NCBI GenBank assembly: GCA_023412765.1
Contig: JAEZBX010000211.1
Location: 1-23,541, forward strand
DNA: 23,541 nt
Origin: Bacteroidota bacterium
GTDB taxonomy: Bacteria > Bacteroidota > Bacteroidia > Cytophagales > Cyclobacteriaceae
Reading direction: 5' to 3'
Shown: positions 8,095 through 15,817 of the stretch, in pieces
Position numbering within the stretch: the first letter of the stretch is position 1
Layout: the number at the start of each line of letters is the position of its first letter
Translations under genes and position numbers: made by a program
Notes under the pieces: generated by a model
Databases searched by the model: none
Told to the model about the DNA's origin: nothing
Seen by the model: only the letters and a program-made list of their open reading frames with translations

Positions 8095-8134
8095 AGTAGG
8101 TAAGGGATAGGGAATAAGGAGTAGGGAGTAAGGT
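8095..8134. repeat. Purine-rich heptamer tandem repeat
   Basis: Six degenerate 7-base units run head to tail: AGTAGGT, AAGGGAT, AGGGAAT, AAGGAGT, AGGGAGT, AAGGTCT, with consensus near A(A/G)GG(G/A)(A/G)T. The tract lies between the convergent 3' ends of the 88-residue gene and selD. The plus strand is almost all purine. A looser relative, around AAGTATAAGTAAAAGG, is at about 17650-17675. Confidence 0.6.
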
Positions 8135-8165
8135 CTGCTTCGTTATGGTGAATCTGTCTGACATG

Positions 8166-9197
8166 CTAATCAACACTCACAACATAATCTTGCTTTGGAA
8201 CAAGTCGGCCGAATGGTTTAAGATCATATCCTTGTCTGATTAATACCTCCTCGAATGTTTCCACGTCGCGTTCATCGACAGAGACAAGAAGTCCACCACT
8301 GGTTTGAGGGTCGGCTAATAACATCTTCCTATTTTCCGGTAGCGGACTGATCTTTCTTCCATAGCTATCCCAGTTGCGAATGGTACCTCCGGGTACACAT
8401 TTCTTTTCTATGTAATCTTCCAAAAAATCGAATCTGGGCACCATGTCATAATCGATATGTGCTGAAACTCCGCTACCTTCACATACTTCGCACAAGTGAC
8501 CGAGCAATCCAAAACCGGTAACATCTGTCAGAGCGTTGACACAAGTAAGTTTGCCTAACTCACTGCCTAGTGAATTCAAGGTAAGCATGCTGTCGGTTAC
8601 TGCCGACAGATGTTCTTGCTTCACCATATTTTTCTTTTGAGCAGTAGTTGTAATTCCTACCCCTAACGGTTTGGTTAGGTAAAGGTAGGAACCTGGCTTG
8701 GCAGTATTGTTCCGTTTCAGGTGTTCCTTTTTTACTCTACCCGTTACCGCCAGGCCGAATACGGGTTCAGGACAATCGATGCTATGTCCGCCGGCTAACG
8801 GTATGCCTGCACGCTGACAAGCATTGCGTCCCCCTTCAAGCACCAGTCGGGCAGCTTCGAGCGAAACTTTATTAACAGGCCATCCAAGGATAGCAATTGC
8901 CATAAGTGGCTCACCGCCCATAGCGTATACATCGCTGATGGCATTTACAGAAGCAATTGCTCCAAAGGTAAAAGCATCATCCACGATCGGCATAAAGAAG
9001 TCGGTCGTGCTGATCATGCACAATCCGTCGCCGACATCAAATACCGCTGCATCATCCTTCGATTCGTTTCCAACCAGTAAATCTGCAAATAAAGCTTTCT
9101 GGGAATCAGAATGTAAAATGGTATCAAGCACCGCAGGCGAGATCTTGCACCCGCATCCAGCGCCATGACTGTATTGCGTGAGTTTGAAATTCTCCAT
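8166..9197 (-). CDS. selD: Selenide, water dikinase (selenophosphate synthetase)
   Basis: This 343-residue SelD makes selenophosphate from selenide and ATP, the selenium donor for selenocysteine or 2-selenouridine tRNA. The N-terminal TQYSHGAGCGCKIS carries the catalytic cysteine (Cys15, not selenocysteine) and Lys18, equivalent to Cys17 and Lys20 of E. coli. Asp49 (DDAAV), Asp66 (STTDFF) and Asp89 (ISDVYAMGG) match the ATP/Mg ligands. The start at 9197 gives the standard MENFKLTQYS N-terminus; an upstream start at 9245 would add 16 unmatched residues and overlap the preceding gene. Only four bases separate it from the LOG gene stop, so the two form one transcript on the minus strand. No selA, selB or mnmH lies in the window, so the selenium end-use cannot be told here. 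Confidence 0.96.
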   Translation of the reverse strand: MENFKLTQYSHGAGCGCKISPAVLDTILHSDSQKALFADLLVGNESKDDAAVFDVGDGLCMISTTDFFMPIVDDAFTFGAIASVNAISDVYAMGGEPLMAIAILGWPVNKVSLEAARLVLEGGRNACQRAGIPLAGGHSIDCPEPVFGLAVTGRVKKEHLKRNNTAKPGSYLYLTKPLGVGITTTAQKKNMVKQEHLSAVTDSMLTLNSLGSELGKLTCVNALTDVTGFGLLGHLCEVCEGSGVSAHIDYDMVPRFDFLEDYIEKKCVPGGTIRNWDSYGRKISPLPENRKMLLADPQTSGGLLVSVDERDVETFEEVLIRQGYDLKPFGRLVPKQDYVVSVD

Positions 9198-9201
9198 TCG
9201 A

Positions 9202-9999
9202 TCAGAAGTTCGGAGAAAGCAAATATTTCGAGTAGAAATCGTCAATGACCTTCACGGCCTCCTGTGGCGTATCTACGACGGCAAACAATTGATCGTCATT
9301 TTTACCAATCATTTTTTCAGTCATCAAAACCTTCAACCACCAATCGATAAGTCCCTTCCAAAACTTTTTGCCTACTAGTACAATTGGAAAGCGACCCACC
9401 TTCCGAGTTTGAATAAGTGTTAGGGCCTCCGTTAATTCATCAAGCGTTCCAAATCCTCCTGGCATTACAATAAATCCTTGTGAGTACTTCATGAACATCA
9501 CCTTCCTCACAAAGAAATAGTCGAACGATATAAGTTTGTCGGCATCGATATAAATGTTGCCCTTTTGCTCGTGTGGTAAGTAGATATTAAGACCGACAGA
9601 CTTTCCCTTCGCACGATTCGCTCCTCTGTTACCTGCCTCCATAATCCCTGGTCCGCCACCAGTTATTACTCCGTATCCATGTTGCACGAGTTGAAACGCA
9701 ATCTGCTCAGCAATTTTATAATAAGGATTGCTCGCCCTCACACGGGCGGATCCAAATATCGAGACACACGGACCTATCTTAGCGAGCTTCTCCAAGCCTT
9801 CCACAAATTCTGACATCACCTTGAATATCATCCAGCTATTTGCCCCCTTAATCTCAGCCCAGTCTTTGTCTTTAAATGCCTGGCGAATCTTTTGTTCTTC
9901 CTCCAACTCTTCCTGCGTCATTACGCTATCAGTTTCTTTCTTTCTTGACTTCATTGTGTTTGTTTTTTTAGCCGAAGCTCCCACGCCATTCTCTTTCAT
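9202..9999 (-). CDS. LOG-family protein (TIGR00730, lysine decarboxylase-like fold)
   Basis: This 265-residue Rossmann-fold protein carries the family motifs GGGPGIMEAGNRGA (114-127), Arg165-Lys166 and PGGFGTLDE (180-188). LOG-family enzymes are cytokinin riboside 5'-monophosphate phosphoribohydrolases or related nucleotide N-glycosidases; the old name lysine decarboxylase is not supported by activity. The bacterial substrate is not certain. Residues 1-50 form a charged, probably disordered extension, and an internal ATG at 9954 (MKSRKKE) is an alternative start. The stop is four bases before selD, placing it first in a two-gene operon; the pairing has no obvious metabolic logic and may be simple co-transcription. 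Its start is 57 bases from the divergent GH130-type gene. Confidence 0.9.
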   Translation of the reverse strand: MKENGVGASAKKTNTMKSRKKETDSVMTQEELEEEQKIRQAFKDKDWAEIKGANSWMIFKVMSEFVEGLEKLAKIGPCVSIFGSARVRASNPYYKIAEQIAFQLVQHGYGVITGGGPGIMEAGNRGANRAKGKSVGLNIYLPHEQKGNIYIDADKLISFDYFFVRKVMFMKYSQGFIVMPGGFGTLDELTEALTLIQTRKVGRFPIVLVGKKFWKGLIDWWLKVLMTEKMIGKNDDQLFAVVDTPQEAVKVIDDFYSKYLLSPNF

Positions 10000-10056
10000 A
10001 AGCTTTGGCAGACAATCTTAATGCGTTAAATTGAACAGCCCAACGAATATACAAGT

Positions 10057-11187
10057 ATGCACCGGAAAACAAGCAACCCGAAAATTACGCTTATCATAGC
10101 CCTTCTTACCTTGTCTATAATCAGTTGTAAAAAGGAAAAAAATGAAACCCAAATAACCGGAGTAACCGCCGACACTTCCTGGGCATTATTACCTTTCGTA
10201 AAGGGGGACAGCGTAAATCCTATACTATTGCCGGGCGAGAATACCTTTGTCTGTCCTATCCTACGTAAAACTGTGCGATGGGATGAGAAGGATGTCTTTA
10301 ATCCGGCAGCCGTTGTACGCGACAATAAAGTCTACATGATCTTCAGGGCAGAAGACAAAATCGGAAAATATGCGGGCACCTCAAGGCTGGGACTTGCAGT
10401 AAGCGATGATGGTATTTCGTTTACCAAGATGAAAGAGCCTGTTTTCTTTCCTGATAATGACAGTCTGAAAATTTATGAATGGGAGGGCGGAGCAGAGGAT
10501 CCGAGAATTGTCGAGTCAGAAGATGGAAATTATATCATGACTTATACGGCGTATGATGGTACCGTTGCACGATTGATGTTAGCGACCTCCCGGGATCTAC
10601 AGCATTGGTCAAAGTATGGACCCGTCCTTCAAGGCAAGCACAAAAATGCGTGGAGCAAGTCCGGGGCGATCGTGGCAACCCAACAAGGATCAAGGATGGT
10701 TGCAACAAAGATCAATGGCAAATACTGGATGTATTTCGGGGATACGGATCTGTTCATGGCAACATCGGAGGATCTTATCCATTGGACTCCCTTAGAGTCA
10801 GAGGGTAAATTCAAGTCTGTGTTGACGCCGAGACCAGGATATTTTGACAGTCGACTAGTCGAGAGTGGCCCATATGCACTGAAAACTGATAAGGGAATTG
10901 TCCTGATCTATAATGGAATGAATCTTGACAATGGTGGGGATTCAACCCTAAGCCCAGGCGCATACTGCGTCGGGCAGGCGCTCTTCAGCAACGACGACCC
11001 AACACGAGTAATCGACAGACTCGAACACTTCTTTATGAAGCCTGACAAACCGTACGAACTAACGGGGCAAATAAACCAGGTGTGCTTCGTTGAGGGAATG
11101 GTAAATTTTAAGGGCAAATGGTTTTTATATTACGGAACAGCTGATTCTAAAATCGCCGTCGCCGTGAGCGATGCAAAATTCTTGTAG
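10057..11187 (+). CDS. GH130-type glycosidase/phosphorylase, lipoprotein
   Basis: This 376-residue protein looks like glycoside hydrolase family 130, a five-bladed beta-propeller family acting on beta-mannosides, either as phosphorylases or as beta-1,2-mannosidases. It starts with a signal helix and lipobox IISC, so Cys24 should be lipidated and the enzyme held in the envelope. Propeller features are DVFNPAAVVRDNKVYMIFRA (79-98), SRLGLAVSDDG, the signature GGAEDPRI (144-151) holding the expected catalytic acid Asp148, and later FMATSEDLIHW and FLYYGTADSKIAVAVS. A lipidated enzyme facing outside the cytoplasm has little free phosphate, which favours hydrolysis, but this is inference. No SusC/SusD pair, transporter or other glycosidase is adjacent, so it is not in a polysaccharide utilisation locus here. 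Its stop is two bases from the convergent epimerase stop. Confidence 0.82.
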   Translation: MHRKTSNPKITLIIALLTLSIISCKKEKNETQITGVTADTSWALLPFVKGDSVNPILLPGENTFVCPILRKTVRWDEKDVFNPAAVVRDNKVYMIFRAEDKIGKYAGTSRLGLAVSDDGISFTKMKEPVFFPDNDSLKIYEWEGGAEDPRIVESEDGNYIMTYTAYDGTVARLMLATSRDLQHWSKYGPVLQGKHKNAWSKSGAIVATQQGSRMVATKINGKYWMYFGDTDLFMATSEDLIHWTPLESEGKFKSVLTPRPGYFDSRLVESGPYALKTDKGIVLIYNGMNLDNGGDSTLSPGAYCVGQALFSNDDPTRVIDRLEHFFMKPDKPYELTGQINQVCFVEGMVNFKGKWFLYYGTADSKIAVAVSDAKFL

Positions 11188-11189
11188 CA

Positions 11190-12098
11190 TCATTTTTTTA
11201 ACAGATCCACCAATGCCTCATAAGCATTTTCAAACTTGAATTGAAACCCGGTCGATAGAATTTTTTTACAGGATGCCTTTGAACCTTCCAGAACTATCTC
11301 TGCCATTTCACCAAACAAAAGTTTAATAGCAAATTCTGGGACCCGGGGAAGCACTATGGGTCGATGAAGAATTTTAGCCATCATAACGGTAAGTTCCTTG
11401 TTTGAAACTGGGTTTGGCGCAACTGCATTGTAGACACCGTGCATGGTCTCATCCTCAAGTGCTTTGATAAAAATTCGACAGAAGTCATCGATATGAATCC
11501 AGCTCAGCATTTGTTGGCCCGTTCCCAATGGCGAGCCGACAAATAATTTAACAGGAAGTACCATTTCCTTAAGCGCTCCACCACGTTCGCTCAATACGAC
11601 TCCACCCCGAAGTTTGACAACTCTTATACCTAGGGTTGCGATCTCGTCTACTGCGCTCTCCCATTTTCCAACAACATCTGCCAGGAATCCTTTCCCTTGA
11701 TTATCCTCTTCAGTGAAGTACGTTTCATTATCTCCGGGACCGTAATATCCGACTGCAGAGGCTGATACAAAAGTCTTGATCTGGTGGTTCCGTTTTTTCA
11801 GTTCTTCAAACAACAGCCTGGTCGACTGAAGCCGACTTTGCAATATCTCGTCCTTGCGCTTCTTTGTCCAGCGCTTACCCCCCACGTTAGTTCCCGCGAG
11901 GTGGATCATGGCATCGGCGCCTTCGAGTGCAGATCGATCAATAGTGTTTCTTTCGATATCCCATAAATATGTTTTTACACCGTGGCTTCGTATGGATCGA
12001 ACCAGGTGCGCCACTGAATATCCAGACTCACCGAAAAGTTCGGTCAACCTAGTACCGATCATTCCTGAACCGCCAGTAATGAGTATTTTCTTTTTCAC
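11190..12098 (-). CDS. TIGR01777-family NAD(P)-binding epimerase (YfcH/SDR39U1-like)
   Basis: This 302-residue short-chain-dehydrogenase-like protein has the Rossmann glycine motif GGSGMIG (9-15), an Asn-containing AGTNVGGKRW segment, the family hallmark RWTKKRKDEILQSR and the catalytic-region sequence SASAVGYYG. The C-terminal DUF1731-like region includes NPVSNKELTVMMAKIL and the ending ILSTGFQFKFENAYEAL, also typical. The family is widespread (E. coli YfcH, human SDR39U1); its substrate is unknown, although plant and cyanobacterial relatives act in cell or plastid division. The start ATG at 12098 is directly in front of the glycine motif at the expected distance. It is transcribed alone and converges on the GH130-type gene with a two-base gap and no clear terminator between them. 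Confidence 0.92.
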   Translation of the reverse strand: MKKKILITGGSGMIGTRLTELFGESGYSVAHLVRSIRSHGVKTYLWDIERNTIDRSALEGADAMIHLAGTNVGGKRWTKKRKDEILQSRLQSTRLLFEELKKRNHQIKTFVSASAVGYYGPGDNETYFTEEDNQGKGFLADVVGKWESAVDEIATLGIRVVKLRGGVVLSERGGALKEMVLPVKLFVGSPLGTGQQMLSWIHIDDFCRIFIKALEDETMHGVYNAVAPNPVSNKELTVMMAKILHRPIVLPRVPEFAIKLLFGEMAEIVLEGSKASCKKILSTGFQFKFENAYEALVDLLKK

Positions 12099-12193
12099 GC
12101 GTTAAACAATGAGCTTACAGGAGTTGATACACAAGATTCGATCATTTGATATGATTTGCCTATTTTTATTATTCTTAAAAAGTAGAAATCATT

Positions 12194-12382
12194 ATGGCAA
12201 GAACCATCCAGGATTTTAAAAGTTTTGAAGAAGCTTTAGCTGATGAAAAGCGAAAGGCGCTTGCCAGAACTCCCCAGGAGCGGATTGTTCTGCTTCATAA
12301 GCTGATCAGGTCCTGGATGAAATTCCCAAGATTCGTTTCTGACGACGATAACACTCCTGTCCTCAAAAGAATAAAAAAATAA
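12194..12382 (+). CDS. Small protein upstream of broken nucleotidyltransferase
   Basis: This is a 62-residue charged, helical protein (MARTIQDFKSFEEALADEKR) with no recognised domain. It contains PQERIVLLHKLIRSWMKFP, a pattern like the short partner proteins often found directly before MNT-type nucleotidyltransferase genes. Its TAA stop overlaps the ATG of the next frame by one base (TAATG), a translationally coupled arrangement that supports a real two-gene unit. If the downstream gene was a toxin or antitoxin of the minimal-nucleotidyltransferase type, this would be its partner; that role is inference from position and size. The frame itself appears intact. Confidence 0.6.
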   Translation: MARTIQDFKSFEEALADEKRKALARTPQERIVLLHKLIRSWMKFPRFVSDDDNTPVLKRIKK

Positions 12383-12709
12383 TGCCAGCTATCGATGACT
12401 TTTACCAGGAGTTTTTAAATGCTCTTAATAGTCACAACGTTCGTTACATGGTTTTTGGCGGTTTTGCAGTCAATCTGTACGGCTTTAGCAGGGTAACCGA
12501 GGATTTAGACATTTGGATCGATCCTCAAGCTCAAAACCTTGATTAACACAGATTTTGCTATTGCTTTTAAGACCGCCGAAATCGTGGCTGTTCCGTATGG
12601 AAAAGTTTACTTCCTGGGTTATCCTGATCTTATTGATGAAAAACTAAGAGCTAAAAGACCGAAAGATCTAATCGATATAAAGCAGTTGCGCGAAATACGC
12701 GGAGAGTAA
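12382..12709 (+). pseudogene. Nucleotidyltransferase (MNT-type) with internal deletion
   Basis: Two frames of one former gene are visible. The first (12382-12546, 54 residues) has the polymerase-beta fold signature: VFGGFAVNLYG followed by DLDIWID, with the two metal-binding aspartates. It then hits TAA after QNLD. The second, in the next frame (12539-12709, about 56 residues), reads TAEIVAVPYGKVYFLGY, then LIDEKLRAKRPKDLIDIKQL and a normal end REIRGE, which is the C-terminus of the same family. The roughly 150-residue family has a middle part between these that is missing, so the likely event is an internal deletion of very roughly 50-70 codons that also shifted the frame. A sequencing error alone would not explain the missing segment. 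The end lies six bases from the convergent receptor gene. Confidence 0.75.
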
Positions 12710-12715
12710 ACCTTT

Positions 12716-15601
12716 CTATCTGAACGTATACCCCAACTTCAATGCAACATTGGTCCCGGGTTGAAGTCTGCTGAAAACTTTATCAGAAGCTTGATAAGAT
12801 TCAAATACCAGTTTTCTTTCGGCACCAAGAATGTTGCTTACATTAATGCCCAGTTGGAATTTCTTGGAGGGGCCGAACGACCTGTTTGCATTGAAGTTCA
12901 AACTATGAAAAGGAACCGAAAACACATCCGGTTTTTCAGCGATTCCTACAAAGGTGAGCGTTTTGCCTTGCACATTGTAGTAAAGTCCGGCCTCGAAGCC
13001 ATTGTCCTTTCCACGATATGATATTCCTGTGTTTATAAGATACGGTGCTTGTCCCGCCATATCGCGAGTTTTGTCGATGGTCTCACCGGCGCGAGCCTTT
13101 CTTACCCGGGCATTGTATTCTGTCGTTCCCATTTCAATCTGAGAATATGTAACGGTTACATTCCCATTGATGGTAAAGTTATCGAGTTTTTCCGTCAAGA
13201 AACCAAGGCTCTTTCTAAGCTCAACTTCAACACCGATTGCTTTTCCGTCACCAACGTTTCGAGGCTGAAAATTATTTGAAGCGGTAACGAACTGAACGAT
13301 CTCAATGGGCCTGGTGAATGATTTGTAAAACGCTCCAAAGGATATGGTCTGGCCCTTTGCCTGAAACGCCTCCCAGCGCAAATCGAAATTGTCTACTTTA
13401 GTTGAGGTGAGATTGCCATCCCAAAATACCTCGCCGGATACCTGGTCAACATCGTCCGAGAATCCTCCTATAAAAGTGCGGCCTGTCAGCGGATCGAAGA
13501 TCTGCGCGTAGGAAGCCTCCTTAAATGATGGTCGTGCGATAGTTCTTGAATAAGAGAATCGTAAATTTTTTTGATCGGTAATTGCATAGATCAGGTTCAG
13601 TGAGGGAAAGAAATCCAGATCGTCAAGAACTTGTTCTTCTTCGAGTGCTAGTCCATCCTGATTTAATCCTGTATAGAATTGTTGATATTGTTCAACCCTC
13701 AATCCAATAATGGCCTTTAACGGATTGGCTATATTAAACTCGTTTGAAGCATATACCCCAATGTTTTCCACATGCGAATCAAACTTGTTTGTATTATTTG
13801 GAAGAAAACCAGGTTCGTACCGCGTTCCCCTGGTCCCCCCGGCGTTGCTCGGCCACAAATTTTCCTGAGCAAATATCTCATTCGGATCACCGGTTAAAGA
13901 AACCTGGAAAGGAACAAACTGGAAGTTCTGAATTTCATAGTCACGCATTTTGTACAAATAACTACCACCGAATTTTAGCTTTGCTTGCTCCCCAAAAAGT
14001 TGATAGGTTTTCGATGCATCCAATTTCCCGGCAAGGTTATCTTCCTCCAGGAAGCGCCATATACGCTCAGGAAATCCAACCTCAGAATTAATGGACAATT
14101 TCTGCTGATCAGTTCTGTAACGGATGAAGCGTACATCCGGATCGGTAATCCTGGATCGTGTGGGAGACAATTTCCATTCGATTTCCCAGGATTGATCCTT
14201 TGAAAAATGAGTTCCCGCCAAAAGAATGTTGGTAAGTGAACGCTCGCTGTATTCAAGATTGGTTTGATCCGCCTCAAACACGGCACCAAATTCCGATCCA
14301 CTGAAATCAAACATACCGGCCCTCGACTCTCCATTTTGAGAGTGCAAAAAGTTCAGGCGATATTTTGCGTTGTCGCGTTTTAAGGCAATGCCGGCAAGAC
14401 CACTAAGTACTACGTTGTTTGTGCCATAATTCCCCGTTTGATATTCCAGTGTCTCCAATTCGTATTGATCTGAATTGCCTTTCCCATAACGACCATATTC
14501 GGCATTTTCGTAATATTCCGTTGTATTCTTATAGACTAAGGAGAAATTGTATCCGATTGTGCTTTTCCCTGCAGAAAGTTGATTCCCAAAGTTCAGTCCG
14601 AATCCATAATCCATAAAACTTTTCTCTTTCATTGCCGCCATTGTTGGATTGAAGCTATTCAGTATACTGCGAAAACGCTGACCCTGCTCAGTGTCTGGCC
14701 GCCCAATCACCTGCGGATATAATGGAATGTTGGAGACATCGCCGCCAGTGGGAATATCTCTGGTACCGTCGTCAAAGCCGAGGAAATCAGTATCCCCCCC
14801 GTTGTATGTCAGATAATCCCTGTTAAAGTGCATCGACGGGTTGAACCCACCGGTTAGCGATACGTTGAAAGTTTTCTCTTCTGGAAAATCCTTAATGTCG
14901 ATGTTCACTATTCCACCGGTAAAGTCACCCGGCAGATCAGGAGTAAAAGACTTTAAGACAACGATGTTGTCGATAAGGCTTGTAGGAAACATATCCATTT
15001 GAACCGTGTTCCGGTCGGGATCAAGACCCGGGATATCAACTCCATTCAAAGTAGACTTAGTATACCGATCTCCAAGACCGCGTACGAATACATATTTTCC
15101 ATCTTCAACAGAAACACCTGTCACTCTTTTTATGGCCGATGCAGCATCGGAATCTCCAACCTTGCGGAAGCTGGTCGAAGAGATGCCATCCAACAGGTTA
15201 GCGGACTTTTGTTTGACAGTCAATAATGCCTCTTCGGTAGTTCTGATAGCTTGCGCTGTAACCACAAGTTCCTCCAGTTGCGCGACATCTTCCTTCAGAC
15301 GTATGTTATCAAGTACCGTAGTTTGTCCATCCGATACCGTGGTTCCCTCTATGCTCACGCTCGCATAAGATATGTAAGATACTTTGAGCGTATAGACACC
15401 GGGTTGAAGCTTTAGTTCAAATTTGCCATCGATGTCGGTTGCTGTTCCCTTATCGGTACCATCTACAACGACGGTAACCCCAATAAGTGCATCGCCGCTA
15501 CCATCATCAAACACGGTTCCCCTGATTGTTCCTGTTTGTGCAAAGCAATATGTAGAGAAAGTTACCAGGGAAATGATGCATCCCGCAATGCGCTTAATCA
15601 T
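12716..15601 (-). CDS. TonB-dependent outer-membrane receptor
   Basis: This 961-residue receptor imports a substrate across the outer membrane using TonB energy. A signal peptide ends near residue 21 (CFA-Q). A carboxypeptidase-regulatory-like beta-sandwich follows (about 23-103: GTIRGTVFDDGSG to LKVSYISYASVSIEG), then the linker ELVVTA (111-116) and a plug domain (about 125-240, with VFVRGLGDRY and STLNGVDIPGLDPDRNTVQM). The rest is the 22-strand barrel, ending LKLGYTFR. Length and plug suit a SusC-like relative, but there is no SusD gene; the neighbour upstream in transcription is a beta-helix-like lipoprotein. A strong terminator separates the two genes, and a dyad 39-71 bases before the start suggests the receptor has its own promoter. 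The substrate is unknown; nothing in the sequence points to iron rather than a polymer breakdown product. Confidence 0.93.
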   Translation of the reverse strand: MIKRIAGCIISLVTFSTYCFAQTGTIRGTVFDDGSGDALIGVTVVVDGTDKGTATDIDGKFELKLQPGVYTLKVSYISYASVSIEGTTVSDGQTTVLDNIRLKEDVAQLEELVVTAQAIRTTEEALLTVKQKSANLLDGISSTSFRKVGDSDAASAIKRVTGVSVEDGKYVFVRGLGDRYTKSTLNGVDIPGLDPDRNTVQMDMFPTSLIDNIVVLKSFTPDLPGDFTGGIVNIDIKDFPEEKTFNVSLTGGFNPSMHFNRDYLTYNGGDTDFLGFDDGTRDIPTGGDVSNIPLYPQVIGRPDTEQGQRFRSILNSFNPTMAAMKEKSFMDYGFGLNFGNQLSAGKSTIGYNFSLVYKNTTEYYENAEYGRYGKGNSDQYELETLEYQTGNYGTNNVVLSGLAGIALKRDNAKYRLNFLHSQNGESRAGMFDFSGSEFGAVFEADQTNLEYSERSLTNILLAGTHFSKDQSWEIEWKLSPTRSRITDPDVRFIRYRTDQQKLSINSEVGFPERIWRFLEEDNLAGKLDASKTYQLFGEQAKLKFGGSYLYKMRDYEIQNFQFVPFQVSLTGDPNEIFAQENLWPSNAGGTRGTRYEPGFLPNNTNKFDSHVENIGVYASNEFNIANPLKAIIGLRVEQYQQFYTGLNQDGLALEEEQVLDDLDFFPSLNLIYAITDQKNLRFSYSRTIARPSFKEASYAQIFDPLTGRTFIGGFSDDVDQVSGEVFWDGNLTSTKVDNFDLRWEAFQAKGQTISFGAFYKSFTRPIEIVQFVTASNNFQPRNVGDGKAIGVEVELRKSLGFLTEKLDNFTINGNVTVTYSQIEMGTTEYNARVRKARAGETIDKTRDMAGQAPYLINTGISYRGKDNGFEAGLYYNVQGKTLTFVGIAEKPDVFSVPFHSLNFNANRSFGPSKKFQLGINVSNILGAERKLVFESYQASDKVFSRLQPGTNVALKLGYTFR

Positions 15602-15637
15602 ATTAATTGTCGCTTAACTTAACTAATCACTGTTTAC

Positions 15638-15672
15638 TCAAATTTTTGACCGTTCATCGATCAAAATTTTAG
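15638..15672. promoter_or_regulatory. Paired AT-rich dyads upstream of the receptor gene
   Basis: TCAAATTTTTGA (15638-15649) and TCAAAATTTTAG (15661-15672) are related 12-base units, each close to palindromic, starting 23 bases apart (about two helical turns). Read together, AAATTTTTGA and TCAAAATTTT also form a 10-bp inverted repeat with one mismatch. They lie 37-71 bases upstream of the receptor start codon, where an operator would be expected. No good TAnnTTTG box was found nearby. Confidence 0.4.
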
Positions 15673-15762
15673 CAAAGGTCATTTGAATAATCAAGACAGC
15701 TCCACCCTTAATATTATCCAAGTATTAAGTTATTGTTAACCGGGGTAATGGTTCGGTAATAA

Positions 15763-15793
15763 AAAAGTCCACAACCGATTGTTGTGGACTTTT
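15763..15793 (-). terminator. Strong terminator after the beta-helix lipoprotein
   Basis: AAAAGTCCACAAC (15763-15775) and GTTGTGGACTTTT (15781-15793) form a perfect 13-bp stem around a five-base loop. On the minus strand it is followed by more T residues, as expected for termination of the lipoprotein transcript. The A/T runs on both sides could allow function in either direction. It reduces or blocks read-through into the receptor gene. Confidence 0.9.
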
Positions 15794-15817
15794 AACCTAA
15801 TTAATACCTATATGAGA

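Noticed and set aside
8095..8134. CRISPR array
   Set aside because: The unit is only seven bases with no spacers.
9198..9245. N-terminal extension of SelD by 16 residues
   Set aside because: It would overlap the preceding LOG gene, and SelD proteins start near the MENFKLTQYS position.
10004..10033. Promoter for the GH130-type gene (TTTG at 10004, TTAAATTG at 10026)
   Set aside because: The -7 box differs at two of its six fixed positions and the spacer is 18; too weak to list as a feature.
13744..15368. Several open frames of 60-120 residues within the receptor gene
   Set aside because: All lie inside a continuous 961-residue receptor frame and show no domain motifs.
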